Below, in pieces: positions 1 to 9,538 of a stretch of DNA of 64,000 nucleotides. Under the pieces are notes generated by a model that was given only the letters and a program-made list of their open reading frames with translations, did no database searches and had not been told where the DNA came from. Numbering within the stretch: position 1 is the stretch's first letter; each line of letters begins with the position of its first letter. Made by a program: the position numbers and the translations under genes. The stretch comes from JAUVPB01 sp965223695 (lineage in GTDB: Bacteria > Actinomycetota > Thermoleophilia > Gaiellales > Gaiellaceae), in contig CBDCXJ010000051.1 of the NCBI GenBank assembly GCA_965223695.1, positions 434,001-498,000 on the forward strand, in the 5' to 3' direction.

Positions 1-1
1 A

Positions 2-85
2 GTCGTCGCGGTCAACAGCCGCTATCGCGAGCACGTAAAGGCGGCAGACGTTCCGACGATCGTGGGTGAGCTCCGCAATAGCTGA
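2..85 (+). CDS. nuoE: NADH-quinone oxidoreductase subunit E, C-terminal end (partial)
   Basis: An open frame enters from the left edge and ends at TGA 83-85, encoding the last 27 residues of a protein (VVAVNSRYREHV...GELRNS). The position just before nuoF and the VNxxY pattern fit the C-terminus of the 24-kDa [2Fe-2S] subunit NuoE of complex I. It overlaps the nuoF start by 20 nt, as expected in a tightly coupled nuo operon. The iron-sulfur ligands lie outside the window, so the identity rests mainly on synteny. Confidence 0.6.
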   Translation, partial: VVAVNSRYREHVKAADVPTIVGELRNS

Positions 86-1466
86 TCACGCCACACCGAC
101 TGAGGGCGCGACGCCCGGCCCGCGCGAGCTGCTGCTCGAGGGTGCGGCCGACGCCGACCTCACGAAGATCGGCGAGTACGAACGGGTCGGCGGGTACGAG
201 GCCCTTCGCCGGGCGCTCTCGACGCCGCCGGATGAGCTGATCGAGCAGTGCCTTGCCTCGGGCCTGCGCGGACGCGGCGGTGCCGGCTTCCCGATGGGGC
301 GCAAGGCGAGCTTCCTGCCAAAGCCCGACCAGACAGCGAAGCCGATCTACCTCGCCGTCAACGCCGACGAGTCGGAGCCGGGCACATTCAAGGACCGCGA
401 GCTGATGTTCCGGATCCCGCACGCGCTGATCGAAGGGGTCGTGATTGCGAGCTTCGCGATCGGCGCGCAGGTGGCGTTCATCTACATCCGCGGCGAGTAC
501 CTGGCCGAGTTCGAGATTCTGCGCGACGCGCTCGAGGAGGCGAAGAGCCGCGGCCTTGTGGGCGCGAACATCCTTGGCACCGGCTTCGACCTGCCGATCG
601 TCCTCCACCGCGGCGCCGGCGCCTACATCTGCGGCGAGGAGACCGGTCTGCTCGAGTCGCTCGAGGGCAAGCGCGGCCAGCCGCGCTCGAAGCCGCCCTT
701 CCCCGCGATCGAGGGGCTCTACAACGCGCCGACGCTGATCAACAACGTCGAGACGCTGGCGACACTCCCGGCCATCCTCAAGATGGGCGGCGAGGAGTAC
801 TCGAAGATCGGCGTCGAGAACTCTGCCGGCACGCGGCTCTTCTCGCTCTCGGGGAATGTCGTCAACGGAGGCAACTTCGAGCTCGAGCTCGGCACGACGC
901 TACGCACCCTGATCTACGACCTCGGCGGAGGCATTGCCGGCGGGCGCGCGCTCAAGGCGATCATCCCGGGCGGCTCGTCGGTGCCCGTCCTCTCGGCGGA
1001 CGAGGTCGACACCGCGCTCGACTTCGACGCGATGGCCGAGGCCGGCTCGATGCTCGGCTCAGGTGCCGTGATCGTGATCGACGATCGCTGCTGCATGGTG
1101 CAGCTCGGCCTGCGCGTCGCGCAGTTCTACCAGCACGAGTCATGCGGGAAGTGCACGCCCTGCCGCGAGGGAACGCGCTGGATGGTGCAGCTCCTGCACA
1201 AGATCGAGGACGGCGAGGCGAGCCAGGGCGAGCTCGACCTCTTGCTCAACGTCTGCGATCGCATTCTCGGCAACTGCCTCTGCCCGCTCGGCGACGCGGC
1301 CGCGATGCCTGTCGCAAGTTACGTGGCCAAGTTCCGCGAGGAGTACCAGCAGCACATCGAGCACGGCGGCTGCCCCTTCGGCGGCGCCTCCTCGCTCGAC
1401 GGCGTGCTCGCGCCAATCGACCAGCACCACCACGACGTGATCAAGGGCATCGAGATACCGGCGTGA
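66..1466 (+). CDS. nuoF: NADH-quinone oxidoreductase subunit F (NADH- and FMN-binding)
   Basis: This 466-residue protein is the NADH dehydrogenase subunit of complex I. It takes hydride from NADH onto FMN and passes electrons to cluster N3. The FMN/NADH site is visible as GRGGAGFP (about residue 69), NADESEPGTFKDRE (about 99) and CGEETGLLES (about 189). The [4Fe-4S] ligands are the CGKCTPCREG motif (about 360-368) plus the Cys of GNCLCPLGD (about 405). The GTG start at 66 gives normal family length. The stop overlaps the nuoG start (GTGA), indicating translational coupling within the nuo operon. Confidence 0.97.
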   Translation: MSSAIADHATPTEGATPGPRELLLEGAADADLTKIGEYERVGGYEALRRALSTPPDELIEQCLASGLRGRGGAGFPMGRKASFLPKPDQTAKPIYLAVNADESEPGTFKDRELMFRIPHALIEGVVIASFAIGAQVAFIYIRGEYLAEFEILRDALEEAKSRGLVGANILGTGFDLPIVLHRGAGAYICGEETGLLESLEGKRGQPRSKPPFPAIEGLYNAPTLINNVETLATLPAILKMGGEEYSKIGVENSAGTRLFSLSGNVVNGGNFELELGTTLRTLIYDLGGGIAGGRALKAIIPGGSSVPVLSADEVDTALDFDAMAEAGSMLGSGAVIVIDDRCCMVQLGLRVAQFYQHESCGKCTPCREGTRWMVQLLHKIEDGEASQGELDLLLNVCDRILGNCLCPLGDAAAMPVASYVAKFREEYQQHIEHGGCPFGGASSLDGVLAPIDQHHHDVIKGIEIPA

Positions 1467-3670
1467 GCGAGAACGGCAAACCCGAGCTCGTCAACGTCAC
1501 GATCGATGGCCGCACGGTCGAGGTTCCCCCGGGAACCGGGATGATCGAGGCGGCGATGTCGGCCGGGATCGAGATCCCGGTGTTCTGCTACGAGCCGCGC
1601 CTCGGCCCGCCGCTCGGCGCGTGTCGCATGTGTCTGTGCGAGCTCGAAGGCGTGCCGAAGCTGCAGGCCGCCTGCACGCTCAGTGCCCAGGACGGCATGG
1701 AGCTGAAGACCGCCGCGACGAGCGAGCAGGCCAAGGAAGGCCAGGAGGCGATCCTCGAGTTCATCCTGCTCAACCACCCGCTCGACTGCCCCGACTGCGA
1801 CAAGGGTGGCGAGTGCCCGCTGCAGGACCTCACCTTTCGCTACGGCCCGCCGGCAACACGCATGCGCTTCACGAAGCGAACGTTCGACAAGCCGATCCCG
1901 ATCTCGCCGCTGATCGCCCTCGATCGCGAGCGCTGCATTCTCTGCTACCGCTGCACCCGCTTCTCGGAGCAGGTCGCCGAGGACGGCCAGCTTGTCGCGA
2001 TGGAGCGCGGTGCGAACTCTTACATCGCCACGTTCGAAGACGAGCCCTACCGCGCCCACTTCTCGGGCAACGTCGTCGAGCTCTGCCCGGTCGGCGCCCT
2101 CACCTCGACGGCCTATCGCTTCCAGGCTCGTCCGTGGGAGATCCAGAACGTGCCGAGCGTCTGTGGGCACTGCCCCGTCGGCTGCAACATCTGGGCGACG
2201 ACGCGCGAGGGAAAGGTCTCGCGCGTGCTGGGGCGCAACCATCCCGAGGTTGACGAGGGCTGGCTCTGCGACAAGGGGCGGTTCGCGACCGGCGACCTCG
2301 GCGCCGAGGATCGCCTTGCCGAGCCGCTGCAGCGCGTCCGGCGGCGCGGCTTCGAGCCTGTGTCGCTCGAGGACGCCGCCGAGGCGACTGCCCAGGCGCT
2401 TCGCGCTGCTGAGGGCTCGATCGCGGTTGCGTTCTCGGGCACCGAGTCGGTCGAGGAGGCCGACGCGCTCGCGCGGGTCGTCCGCGAGGCCTGCAATGCG
2501 CACACCGTGCTTCTGCCTGACGATCCGCACCCGTCACTCGACGCGTTCCGCGCGCCGCTCTCGGCGATCCGGGACGCCGATGTCTGCCTCGTCCTCGGCG
2601 ACGATCCCGTCGTCGAGCGAGCACCGATCGTCGACCTCTGGCTGCGCGCCGCGAGACGTAATGGAACGCGGATCATCACCGTCGGCCCCGCCGGGTCACA
2701 CCAGGCTCCGCCTGGCTCCGCGGCATCGGTAGCCGCCGCACTGTGCTCGGCGGCGCCGCCCGAGGATCTCGCCGGCATCCGGCGCGCGCTCAGCGAAGCC
2801 GGCCGGGTCGCGCTCGTCTGGTCGGAGACCGACCCGAGCGGCGGTCAGCACATCGCGCGCCTGGCGGAGGCGCTCGAGCTTGGCGAGGGCTCCGGCGTCT
2901 ACTGGTTGCCCTCGGCGCCGAACGGGCGCGGCGTCGCCTCAGCCTGGCACGCACACGGCGAGCGCGGACAGGTCAGCCGGCTTGACGACGCGGCGCCGCG
3001 AGCGCTGATCGTCTCGGGCGACGCTGCCGCGGCCGACCTGCGCGTCCTTGCGCTGGCGGAGCAGGCCGATTTCGTCCTCACCACGTCGATGTTCATGAGC
3101 GAGGTCGCCAGCTGGTCGCACATGCTCCTGCCCGACGCCGCCTTCCTCGAGCGTGACGGCACGACGGTCAACCTCGAGGGACGCCCGCAACGCCAGCAGC
3201 GAGCCGTCGCTGGCCCGGAGGCCGAGCTGCTCAGCTTCTACTCGCTGCTCGGCCGGCACTTCGACCTCGAGATCGCGCCCTGGCCGGACTTCGCCGGCAT
3301 CAGCGATCAGGCGGAGCTGCGGGCGGCGGCGGCTGGTGCCCCGGCGGGCCCGCCCGCGGCGCACGAGCCTGCGCGGCCAACACAGGGCCTCTCGCTCGTC
3401 TCCTACCGCTCGGCCTTCTCGGGCCGCGCGGTCGAGCTGACGCCGTCGCTCGAGTTCCAGCGCCCGACGCCGACGATCGAGCTCTCGGCCTCTGACGCGG
3501 AACGACTCGGCGTTGCTCGCGGCGACGAGGTCAGCGTGGCGTCGAACGGAACGAGCGTCTCGCTGCGCGCAGAGATCAACCGGCGGCTGCTTCCCGGTGT
3601 CGTCCGCGCCGCCGAGGAGCACGTAGGCGGGCTCGAGCCGACGGTCAACGTGACGCGGAGCAGCGACTAG
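1463..3670 (+). CDS. nuoG: NADH-quinone oxidoreductase subunit G
   Basis: This 735-residue peripheral-arm subunit of complex I carries electrons through several Fe-S clusters. An N-terminal ferredoxin domain has a [2Fe-2S] site (CYEP, GACRMC, about residues 42-56). It is followed by the HPLDCPDCDKGGECPLQD segment, the CILCYRC ferredoxin-like cluster and CGHCPVGCNI, which opens a molybdopterin-oxidoreductase-like domain. The frame stays open upstream into nuoF, but GTG 1463 in a GTGA overlap gives the proper N-terminus. It is shorter than the roughly 900-residue E. coli protein, within the range of the family. The C-terminal third is Ala-rich and less conserved. Confidence 0.95.
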   Translation: MSENGKPELVNVTIDGRTVEVPPGTGMIEAAMSAGIEIPVFCYEPRLGPPLGACRMCLCELEGVPKLQAACTLSAQDGMELKTAATSEQAKEGQEAILEFILLNHPLDCPDCDKGGECPLQDLTFRYGPPATRMRFTKRTFDKPIPISPLIALDRERCILCYRCTRFSEQVAEDGQLVAMERGANSYIATFEDEPYRAHFSGNVVELCPVGALTSTAYRFQARPWEIQNVPSVCGHCPVGCNIWATTREGKVSRVLGRNHPEVDEGWLCDKGRFATGDLGAEDRLAEPLQRVRRRGFEPVSLEDAAEATAQALRAAEGSIAVAFSGTESVEEADALARVVREACNAHTVLLPDDPHPSLDAFRAPLSAIRDADVCLVLGDDPVVERAPIVDLWLRAARRNGTRIITVGPAGSHQAPPGSAASVAAALCSAAPPEDLAGIRRALSEAGRVALVWSETDPSGGQHIARLAEALELGEGSGVYWLPSAPNGRGVASAWHAHGERGQVSRLDDAAPRALIVSGDAAAADLRVLALAEQADFVLTTSMFMSEVASWSHMLLPDAAFLERDGTTVNLEGRPQRQQRAVAGPEAELLSFYSLLGRHFDLEIAPWPDFAGISDQAELRAAAAGAPAGPPAAHEPARPTQGLSLVSYRSAFSGRAVELTPSLEFQRPTPTIELSASDAERLGVARGDEVSVASNGTSVSLRAEINRRLLPGVVRAAEEHVGGLEPTVNVTRSSD

Positions 3671-3708
3671 ATGAGCCCGTACCGCCGAGGGGCGAGCCGG
3701 AGCGGGCT

Positions 3709-4710
3709 GTGATCCGCGAGACCCTCAACCAGCCGTGGTGGATCGACCTCCCCAAGGCCGCACTGATCGTCAACCTCGTCCTGCTCCTGTTCGCATATCT
3801 GACCTGGCTCGAGCGCAAGCTGCTCGCACGGATGCAGCTGCGCTATGGGCCGAACCGCGTCGGCCCGTTCGGTCTGCTCCAGCCGATCGCCGACCTTGTC
3901 AAGCTGATTCGCAAGGAGAGCTTCCTCCCGCCCGCCGGCACCGCGATGCTGCTCGTGGCCGCCCCGATCGTCGCCGGCTTCGCGGCGCTTGCCTCGTTCT
4001 CGGTCATTCCCTGGGGGCCCGTGTGGAGCGTCGGCGACTACCACGTGACCGGGTGGGTCACCGACGTCTCGATCGGCCTCGTGCTGCTCTTCGCGATCGG
4101 CTCGCTCGGCGTGTACGGCTTCATCGTCGGCGGCTGGGCCAGCGACTCGAAGTACTCGCTGCTCGGCTCGATGCGCACCTGCGCGCAGATGGTCTCCTAC
4201 GAGGTCTCGCTCGCCCTCTCGGTACTCGGCGTCGTGATCATGGGCGGCTCGCTCTCGCTCGTCGACATCGCCGTCAAACAGCAGGAGACGATCTGGTTCG
4301 CAGGCCCGCAGTTCGTGGGCCTCGTCGTCTTCTTCATCGCGGGCGTCGCCGAGACGAACCGGCCGCCGTTCGACCTGCCCGAGGCCGAGTCAGAGCTCGT
4401 GGCCGGCTACCACACCGAGTTCGGCGGCATGCGCTGGGGTCTCTTCCAGACCTCGGAGTACATCAACATGATCACGCTCTCGGGGTTGATGGTCGCCCTG
4501 TTCTTCGGCGGCTGGGGCGGCCCCGGACTGCCCGGACCCCTCTGGTTCCTGATCAAGCTCATGGCCATCATCTTCGTCTTCATGTGGATCCGCACCACGC
4601 TGCCCCGTTTGCGCTACGACCAGCTGATGAAGTTCGGCTGGAAGATCCTGCTGCCAGTCGCCACCCTCAACGCGTTGATCACGGCAATTCTCGTGGTCGC
4701 CATCGACTAA
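3709..4710 (+). CDS. nuoH: NADH-quinone oxidoreductase subunit H
   Basis: A 333-residue multi-spanning membrane protein. NuoH joins the peripheral and membrane arms of complex I and forms much of the quinone-binding pocket. Diagnostic stretches include LERKLLARMQLRYGPNRVG near the N-terminus and AETNRPPFDLPEAESELVAG in the middle, whose acidic residues are conserved in the family. The GTG start at 3709 has a GGAG Shine-Dalgarno-like sequence just upstream (about 3699-3702). A 38-nt gap separates it from nuoG, one of the few gaps in the operon. Confidence 0.96.
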   Translation: MIRETLNQPWWIDLPKAALIVNLVLLLFAYLTWLERKLLARMQLRYGPNRVGPFGLLQPIADLVKLIRKESFLPPAGTAMLLVAAPIVAGFAALASFSVIPWGPVWSVGDYHVTGWVTDVSIGLVLLFAIGSLGVYGFIVGGWASDSKYSLLGSMRTCAQMVSYEVSLALSVLGVVIMGGSLSLVDIAVKQQETIWFAGPQFVGLVVFFIAGVAETNRPPFDLPEAESELVAGYHTEFGGMRWGLFQTSEYINMITLSGLMVALFFGGWGGPGLPGPLWFLIKLMAIIFVFMWIRTTLPRLRYDQLMKFGWKILLPVATLNALITAILVVAID

Positions 4711-4732
4711 AACACCGACCGGGAAGAGAAGG

Positions 4733-5230
4733 ATGAGCCCACAGCCCTACGACACACTCCGTGGCTTCGGCGTCACGCTCCGCCAGGTTTTCCGCAAGCC
4801 GATCACACAGCAGTACCCCGACTACAAGCGGCCGGTCTACCCGCGCTTCCGGGGACGCCATCGACTGCACCGGCACGAGAACGGGCTCGAGAAGTGTGTC
4901 GGCTGCTCGCTCTGTGCGGCCGCCTGCCCGTCGGACTGCATCCGGGTCGTCCCGGCCGAGAACGACCCGCACGATCGCGCCTCGGCCGGAGAGCGCTACG
5001 CGCGCATCTACGAGATCAACATGAGCCGCTGCATCTTCTGCGGCTACTGCGAGCTCGCCTGCCCGTTCGACGCGATCACGCTCGGCAACGAGTTCGAGAT
5101 CGCCGAGTACTCGCGCGACGACCTGATCTACACCAAGGACATGCTGCTCGACGCGCCGATCAAGCAGGTTCCGGTCGCCGATCGCGAGCGCTACGACACC
5201 CCCGAGCCGGTCTGGAAGACCGACAGCTAG
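4733..5230 (+). CDS. nuoI: NADH-quinone oxidoreductase subunit I (8Fe ferredoxin)
   Basis: This 165-residue subunit relays electrons to the terminal cluster N2 of complex I. Two complete 4Fe-4S motifs are present, CVGCSLCAAACP (about residue 55) and CIFCGYCELACP (about residue 99). The ATG start at 4733 is preceded by AGAAGG. A 22-nt gap follows nuoH and a 42-nt gap precedes nuoJ. The C-terminal tail after the second cluster (TKDMLLDAPIKQVP) is typical of the family. Confidence 0.96.
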   Translation: MSPQPYDTLRGFGVTLRQVFRKPITQQYPDYKRPVYPRFRGRHRLHRHENGLEKCVGCSLCAAACPSDCIRVVPAENDPHDRASAGERYARIYEINMSRCIFCGYCELACPFDAITLGNEFEIAEYSRDDLIYTKDMLLDAPIKQVPVADRERYDTPEPVWKTDS

Positions 5231-5272
5231 CTCCATGCCCGCGCCCGCCGAGCTCCGACGACCAACGATCTG

Positions 5273-5860
5273 ATGCTCCTCGCCGACCAAGCCGGCAACA
5301 TCATCGTCTGGGTCGTCTGGGTCGGCGCCGCGGTCGCGCTGCTCGGGTCGGGGCTCGCGGTCGTCCTGTTCCAGAACCCGTTCTACAGCGCGCTCGCTCT
5401 GATCGTCAACCTCGGCTCCCTCGCCGTCCTCTACCTGATCGTGCAGGCCGAGTTCGTCGCGGCGGCGCAGGTCCTCGTCTACGCCGGAGCGGTGGTCGTC
5501 CTCTTCCTGTTCGTCATCGCCTACCTCGGCGGCCGCGCCGATGCGCCCTGGGCGGGCAGTACACCCAGCCGCTTCATCGCGACGATCGTCGCCTCGGCCG
5601 CGATCATCACGGTGGTCATCCTCGCGATCGGGATCGAGGCCGACGAAGGGCTCGCGACGTCGGCAGAGATCACCTCCTCCTTCGGGAGCCCGAGCCAGAT
5701 CGGCGAGCTGTTCCTCTCGAACCACCTGCTCGCGTTCGAGGTCACGAGCATCGTGCTCTTCATCGCTGCAGTGGGCGCCGCCGTCCTCGGCGGCGGTGCG
5801 CGCCGGCGTGACTCGCTCGCAGCGAGCGCCGAGCCCGACGAGAGCGAGGGCGACGCGTGA
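5273..5860 (+). CDS. nuoJ: NADH-quinone oxidoreductase subunit J
   Basis: A 195-residue membrane subunit of complex I with about five predicted hydrophobic segments. The NPFYSALALIVNLGSLAVLYLIVQAEFVAAAQVLVYAGAVVVLFLFVI region is the recognisable core, with the pi-bulge helix (YAGAVVVLFLFV) that couples quinone reduction to proton pumping. The tail is hydrophilic (RRRDSLAASAEPDESEGDA). Its stop overlaps the nuoK start (GTGA at 5857-5860). Confidence 0.92.
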   Translation: MLLADQAGNIIVWVVWVGAAVALLGSGLAVVLFQNPFYSALALIVNLGSLAVLYLIVQAEFVAAAQVLVYAGAVVVLFLFVIAYLGGRADAPWAGSTPSRFIATIVASAAIITVVILAIGIEADEGLATSAEITSSFGSPSQIGELFLSNHLLAFEVTSIVLFIAAVGAAVLGGGARRRDSLAASAEPDESEGDA

Positions 5861-6165
5861 GCGGTCCGGGAATCGTCGCCTACCTGGCGCTCTCGACGCT
5901 GCTGTTTGGCATCGGCATTGCCGGAGTCCTGCTCAGGCGGAGCCCGCTGATCGTGCTGCTCGCGCTCGAGATCATGCTGAACGCCAGCAACCTCGCGCTG
6001 ATCGCGTTCTCGCGCCACTGGGCGGACGGCGACGGGCAGATCTTCGCGCTGACCGTCATGGTGGTCGCCGCCTCCGAAGCCGTGATCGGCCTGGGCCTGA
6101 TCGTCGCGATGTCCCGCCGCCGGCTTGCGCTCGACGTCGACAAGATGACAACCCTCAAGGGCTGA
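5857..6165 (+). CDS. nuoK: NADH-quinone oxidoreductase subunit K
   Basis: A 102-residue membrane subunit with three hydrophobic helices, the normal size for NuoK. The segment RRSPLIVLLALEIMLNASNLALIAFS contains the conserved membrane Glu of the proton path (LEIMLN), and the second acidic position is in VVAASEAVIGLGL. The GTG start overlaps the nuoJ stop by 4 nt. NuoK is an Mrp-antiporter-like part of the pumping module. Confidence 0.95.
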   Translation: MSGPGIVAYLALSTLLFGIGIAGVLLRRSPLIVLLALEIMLNASNLALIAFSRHWADGDGQIFALTVMVVAASEAVIGLGLIVAMSRRRLALDVDKMTTLKG

Positions 6166-6187
6166 CGCAGGTGGTCGAGCACACGCC

Positions 6188-8092
6188 ATGATCGCCGCCT
6201 CCTGGATCGCCCTGTTCTCGCCGGCCGCTGCCGTTGTGCTGATCGGCGTTCTGCACACGCGGATCACGCGCGCGCAGGCGGGCTGGATCGCCTCGCTCGC
6301 CACGCTCGTCTCGTTCTGCGGTGCCCTCTTTGCGTTCGTCACGCTGCTCGGCGATGCGCCAGAGGAGCGGGGACGCCTCTCGACGATCTACACCTGGCTC
6401 TCGGCCGGCGACCTGCAGATCGGCATGGAGATCTTCGTAGACCCGCTCAGCGTGTTCATGATGATGATCGTCAGCGGGGTCGGCTTCCTGATCCTGACCT
6501 ACGCCGTCGGCTACATGCACGGCGACACCGAGGAGCGCCGCTACCACGCCTACAAGGCGTTGTTCGTCTTCTCGATGTTGCTGCTCGTGATGGCGGGCAA
6601 CCTGGTGCTGCTGCTCGCGGGCTGGGGCATGGTCGGGCTTTCGTCCTACCTGCTCATCAACTACTGGCACAAGCGCCACACGGCAGTCGCAGCGGGCAAG
6701 AAGGCATTCGTCGTCAACGCCTTCGGAGACGCCACGTTCGTCGTCTCGATCTTCCTGCTGATCCAGCACGTCGGCGTGGTCGATTTCCCGAGCGTCTTCG
6801 CCGCCGCGCCGGGCGAGCTCGGGCAGTCGACGACCGTCTCGGTGATCGTCGCGCTCGGGCTGCTCGGCGCCGCCGCGGCCAAATCAGCCCAGGTTCCCTT
6901 GCACACCTGGCTCCCGGACGCGATGGAAGGCCCCACCCCCGTGAGCGCGCTGATCCACGCAGCGACGATGGTGACCGCGGGCGTCTACCTGCTCGCGCGC
7001 ACGCACGTCCTCTTCGAGCTGGCACCGGCCGTGCTGCACACCGCGGCCGTGATCGGGGGGATCACGCTGCTCGTCGCCGGCTTCATCGCGCTCGTCCAGA
7101 CCGACATCAAGCGCGTGATCGCCTACTCGACGATGAGCCAGATCGGCTACATGTTCCTCGCCGCCGGCCTCGGGGCCTACGCCGCGGGAATGTTCCACCT
7201 GATGACGCACGCCTTCTTCAAGGCGCTGCTCTTCATGGCCGCCGGCGTCCTAATCCACGCGCTCGCCGACGAGCAGGACATTCGCAAGATGCGCGGGCTC
7301 GGCTCACGCATGCCGACGACCTACAAGGCCTTCCTGATCGGATCGCTCGCGTTAGCCGGCCTCCCGCCGCTCTCGGGCTTCTTCTCGAAGGATCTGATCC
7401 TCGCGCACTCGCTGGCGGAGGGCGTGATCGGGCCAATCCTCTGGGTGATCGCGCTGATTGGCGCCCTCCTGACCGCGGTGTACACGTTCCGCCTGCTGTT
7501 CATCGTCTTCGGCGGCGAGGCCTCAGACCACGTCGGCGAGAAGCTGCACAAGGTGCGCTTCGAGGGGCCGCTGACGATGATGCTGCCGGTCGGTGCGCTC
7601 GCCGTGCTCGCGGTCGTCGGCGGCCTGATCCAGATCCCGGGCGCCTGGCACGCGGTCGACAACTGGATCGAGCCGGTCGCCGAGTCACTCCAGCATCCGG
7701 CGACCTGGATGGAGGTCGTCTCGCCGGTCATCGCCGTCGCGCTCGCACTCGTCGGGGCGGCAATCGCCTGGCGCCTCTGGGGTCAGCCGAGCGAGGTTCC
7801 CGGGCGGCTGCGCGCGCAGTACCCACAGGTCGCGGCAGCGCTCGAGCACAAGTTCTACTTCGACGAGTTCTACGAGCGCGCGCTTTCACTGCCGACCCAA
7901 CAGCTCGCGGTCGCCCTTCGCCGCTTCGTCGAGGCGCCGCTCGTGCTCGGCTCGGGCGGTGAGCTCGGCCACGGCGTCCGCGGCATCGGCCGGCTGGTCG
8001 CGCGGATCCAGACGGGCCTCTTGCGCAACTACGCCCTCTTGCTCGGGGGCTCTCTCGTGATCATCGCGATCGTCTTCGTCTCGGTGCGCTAG
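6188..8092 (+). CDS. nuoL: NADH-quinone oxidoreductase subunit L
   Basis: A 634-residue antiporter-like proton-pumping subunit with about 14-16 hydrophobic helices. Family hallmarks are the N-terminal VDPLSVFMMMIVSGVGFLIL, GWGMVGLSSYLLINYW and the core AKSAQVPLHTWLPDAMEGPTPVSALIHAATMV. The long amphipathic lateral helix and final anchoring helix account for the C-terminal extension after about residue 500. ATG 6188 lies 22 nt after nuoK, and the stop directly abuts nuoM. Confidence 0.97.
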   Translation: MIAASWIALFSPAAAVVLIGVLHTRITRAQAGWIASLATLVSFCGALFAFVTLLGDAPEERGRLSTIYTWLSAGDLQIGMEIFVDPLSVFMMMIVSGVGFLILTYAVGYMHGDTEERRYHAYKALFVFSMLLLVMAGNLVLLLAGWGMVGLSSYLLINYWHKRHTAVAAGKKAFVVNAFGDATFVVSIFLLIQHVGVVDFPSVFAAAPGELGQSTTVSVIVALGLLGAAAAKSAQVPLHTWLPDAMEGPTPVSALIHAATMVTAGVYLLARTHVLFELAPAVLHTAAVIGGITLLVAGFIALVQTDIKRVIAYSTMSQIGYMFLAAGLGAYAAGMFHLMTHAFFKALLFMAAGVLIHALADEQDIRKMRGLGSRMPTTYKAFLIGSLALAGLPPLSGFFSKDLILAHSLAEGVIGPILWVIALIGALLTAVYTFRLLFIVFGGEASDHVGEKLHKVRFEGPLTMMLPVGALAVLAVVGGLIQIPGAWHAVDNWIEPVAESLQHPATWMEVVSPVIAVALALVGAAIAWRLWGQPSEVPGRLRAQYPQVAAALEHKFYFDEFYERALSLPTQQLAVALRRFVEAPLVLGSGGELGHGVRGIGRLVARIQTGLLRNYALLLGGSLVIIAIVFVSVR

Positions 8093-9538
8093 ATGCTGAC
8101 CACTGTCCTGATCTTCCTACCGATCGCCGCCGGGCTCGCGCTGCTCGTCAGCCCCGCTCGGACGGCGCGGGTGGCCGGCGGGTTCGCGATCACGGTCGCC
8201 ATCGTCGAGCTCGCGCTCTGGCTCGGGGCACTCGTCGACTTCGACTTCGGACGCGCCGGTCTACAGCACGACACGACCGCCACGTGGTTCGAGGATCTCG
8301 GCGTCTCCTACAAGGTCGGCCTCTACGACTTCACGGTCTGGCTGATCGGCCTGACGGTCGTCGTGATGGTCGCGGCGATGATCTACGCGCTCTGGGATGG
8401 GCGCTCCCGGCCGCGCCCGTACTTCGCGCTGCTGCTCATCCTGCTCGGCGCGACCGTCGGCGTCTTCGCCTCGCATGACCTGCTCGTCTTCTACGTCTTC
8501 TTCGAGGCGATGCTGATCCCGCTCTACGTTCTGATCGGCGTGTGGGGCGGTGCGCAGCGCCAGCTCGCAACGATCAAGCTTCTGATCTACACGCTAGTCG
8601 GCTCGCTGCTGATGCTCGTGGCAATCGTGGCCTTCGGCCTGCAGCAGGGCACGTTCGACCTGACGCAGATGGGCACGAGCCAGAGCACCTGGATCTTCCT
8701 CGGCTTCATGGCGGCGTTCGTGATCAAGGCGCCGCTCTGGCCGTTCCACGGCTGGTTGCCCGACGCCTACCGCCAGGCGCCGCCCGAGGTCGCCGCGCTG
8801 CTCTCCGGGGTGATCTCGAAGACCGCGACCTTCGGCGTGCTCCGCATCGTGCTGCCCTCGTTCCCCGAGCCCGTCGCCGAGTTCCAGGACGCGATCCTCG
8901 CGCTCGCTGTGATCGGGCTCATGTACGGGTCTCTGCTCGCCTTCCGCCAGCCCGACTTCCGGGGCGTGGTTGCCTACTCGAGCCTCGCACAGATGTGCCT
9001 GATCTTCGTCGGGCTGTTCGCCGTGACCGATTCGGGAATCGGCGGGGGGATGTTCCAGATGGTCAACCACGGGCTCGTTTCCGCCGCTCTGTTCCTGCTC
9101 GCGGGCGCCGTTGAGCGACGCACGGGCACCGGCGAGTTCCGCTTCCTCGGCGGCATGGCACGCGGGCGGCCGTTGCTGGCCACGGCTCTGATCATCGCGG
9201 GCGTGATCGCGCTCGCGGTGCCTGGATCGAGCGTGTTCGCAAGCGAATTCCTTGTCCTGAACGGTGTCTTTACGGTCGGCTGGGGCTGGGCCGTCGCGGG
9301 CGCGATCGCGATCATCGTCGCCGCCCTCTACATGCTCCGCGCCATCTCGGCCACGCTGCACATCGACGTGGGTTCGGCGGTGCCTGCGAGCGCGCGCGAT
9401 CTGCGGCCCGCTGAGCTCGGGGCAATAGTCCCGCTGATCGCGATCCTGATCGCGCTCAGCGTCTGGCCTGGCGCGATCACGGACCACACCTTCACCGGCA
9501 ATCCGACCGACGCCGTCGTCTCGAGGTTCGAGCCGTGA
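8093..9538 (+). CDS. nuoM: NADH-quinone oxidoreductase subunit M
   Basis: A 481-residue antiporter-like proton-pumping subunit of complex I. Visible landmarks are FYVFFEAMLIPLYVLIGVWGG, with the conserved membrane Glu, and the core IKAPLWPFHGWLPDAYRQAPPEVAALLSGVISK. The ATG follows the nuoL stop with no spacer, and the stop overlaps the nuoN start (GTGA). Length and helix content are normal for the family. Confidence 0.97.
   Translation: MLTTVLIFLPIAAGLALLVSPARTARVAGGFAITVAIVELALWLGALVDFDFGRAGLQHDTTATWFEDLGVSYKVGLYDFTVWLIGLTVVVMVAAMIYALWDGRSRPRPYFALLLILLGATVGVFASHDLLVFYVFFEAMLIPLYVLIGVWGGAQRQLATIKLLIYTLVGSLLMLVAIVAFGLQQGTFDLTQMGTSQSTWIFLGFMAAFVIKAPLWPFHGWLPDAYRQAPPEVAALLSGVISKTATFGVLRIVLPSFPEPVAEFQDAILALAVIGLMYGSLLAFRQPDFRGVVAYSSLAQMCLIFVGLFAVTDSGIGGGMFQMVNHGLVSAALFLLAGAVERRTGTGEFRFLGGMARGRPLLATALIIAGVIALAVPGSSVFASEFLVLNGVFTVGWGWAVAGAIAIIVAALYMLRAISATLHIDVGSAVPASARDLRPAELGAIVPLIAILIALSVWPGAITDHTFTGNPTDAVVSRFEP

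Noticed and set aside
248..1462. N-terminal extension of the nuoG frame
   Set aside because: It is Arg/Pro-rich noise inside nuoF. The conserved NuoG N-terminus begins at GTG 1463.
1319..2530. Long minus-strand open frame (403 codons) opposite nuoF/nuoG
   Set aside because: Composition follows the high-GC antisense of nuoG. No family motifs are seen, and the sense strand encodes a certain protein.
4679..5725. 348-codon minus-strand frame opposite nuoI/nuoJ
   Set aside because: It is the acidic, Arg-rich antisense of nuo genes with no recognisable domain.
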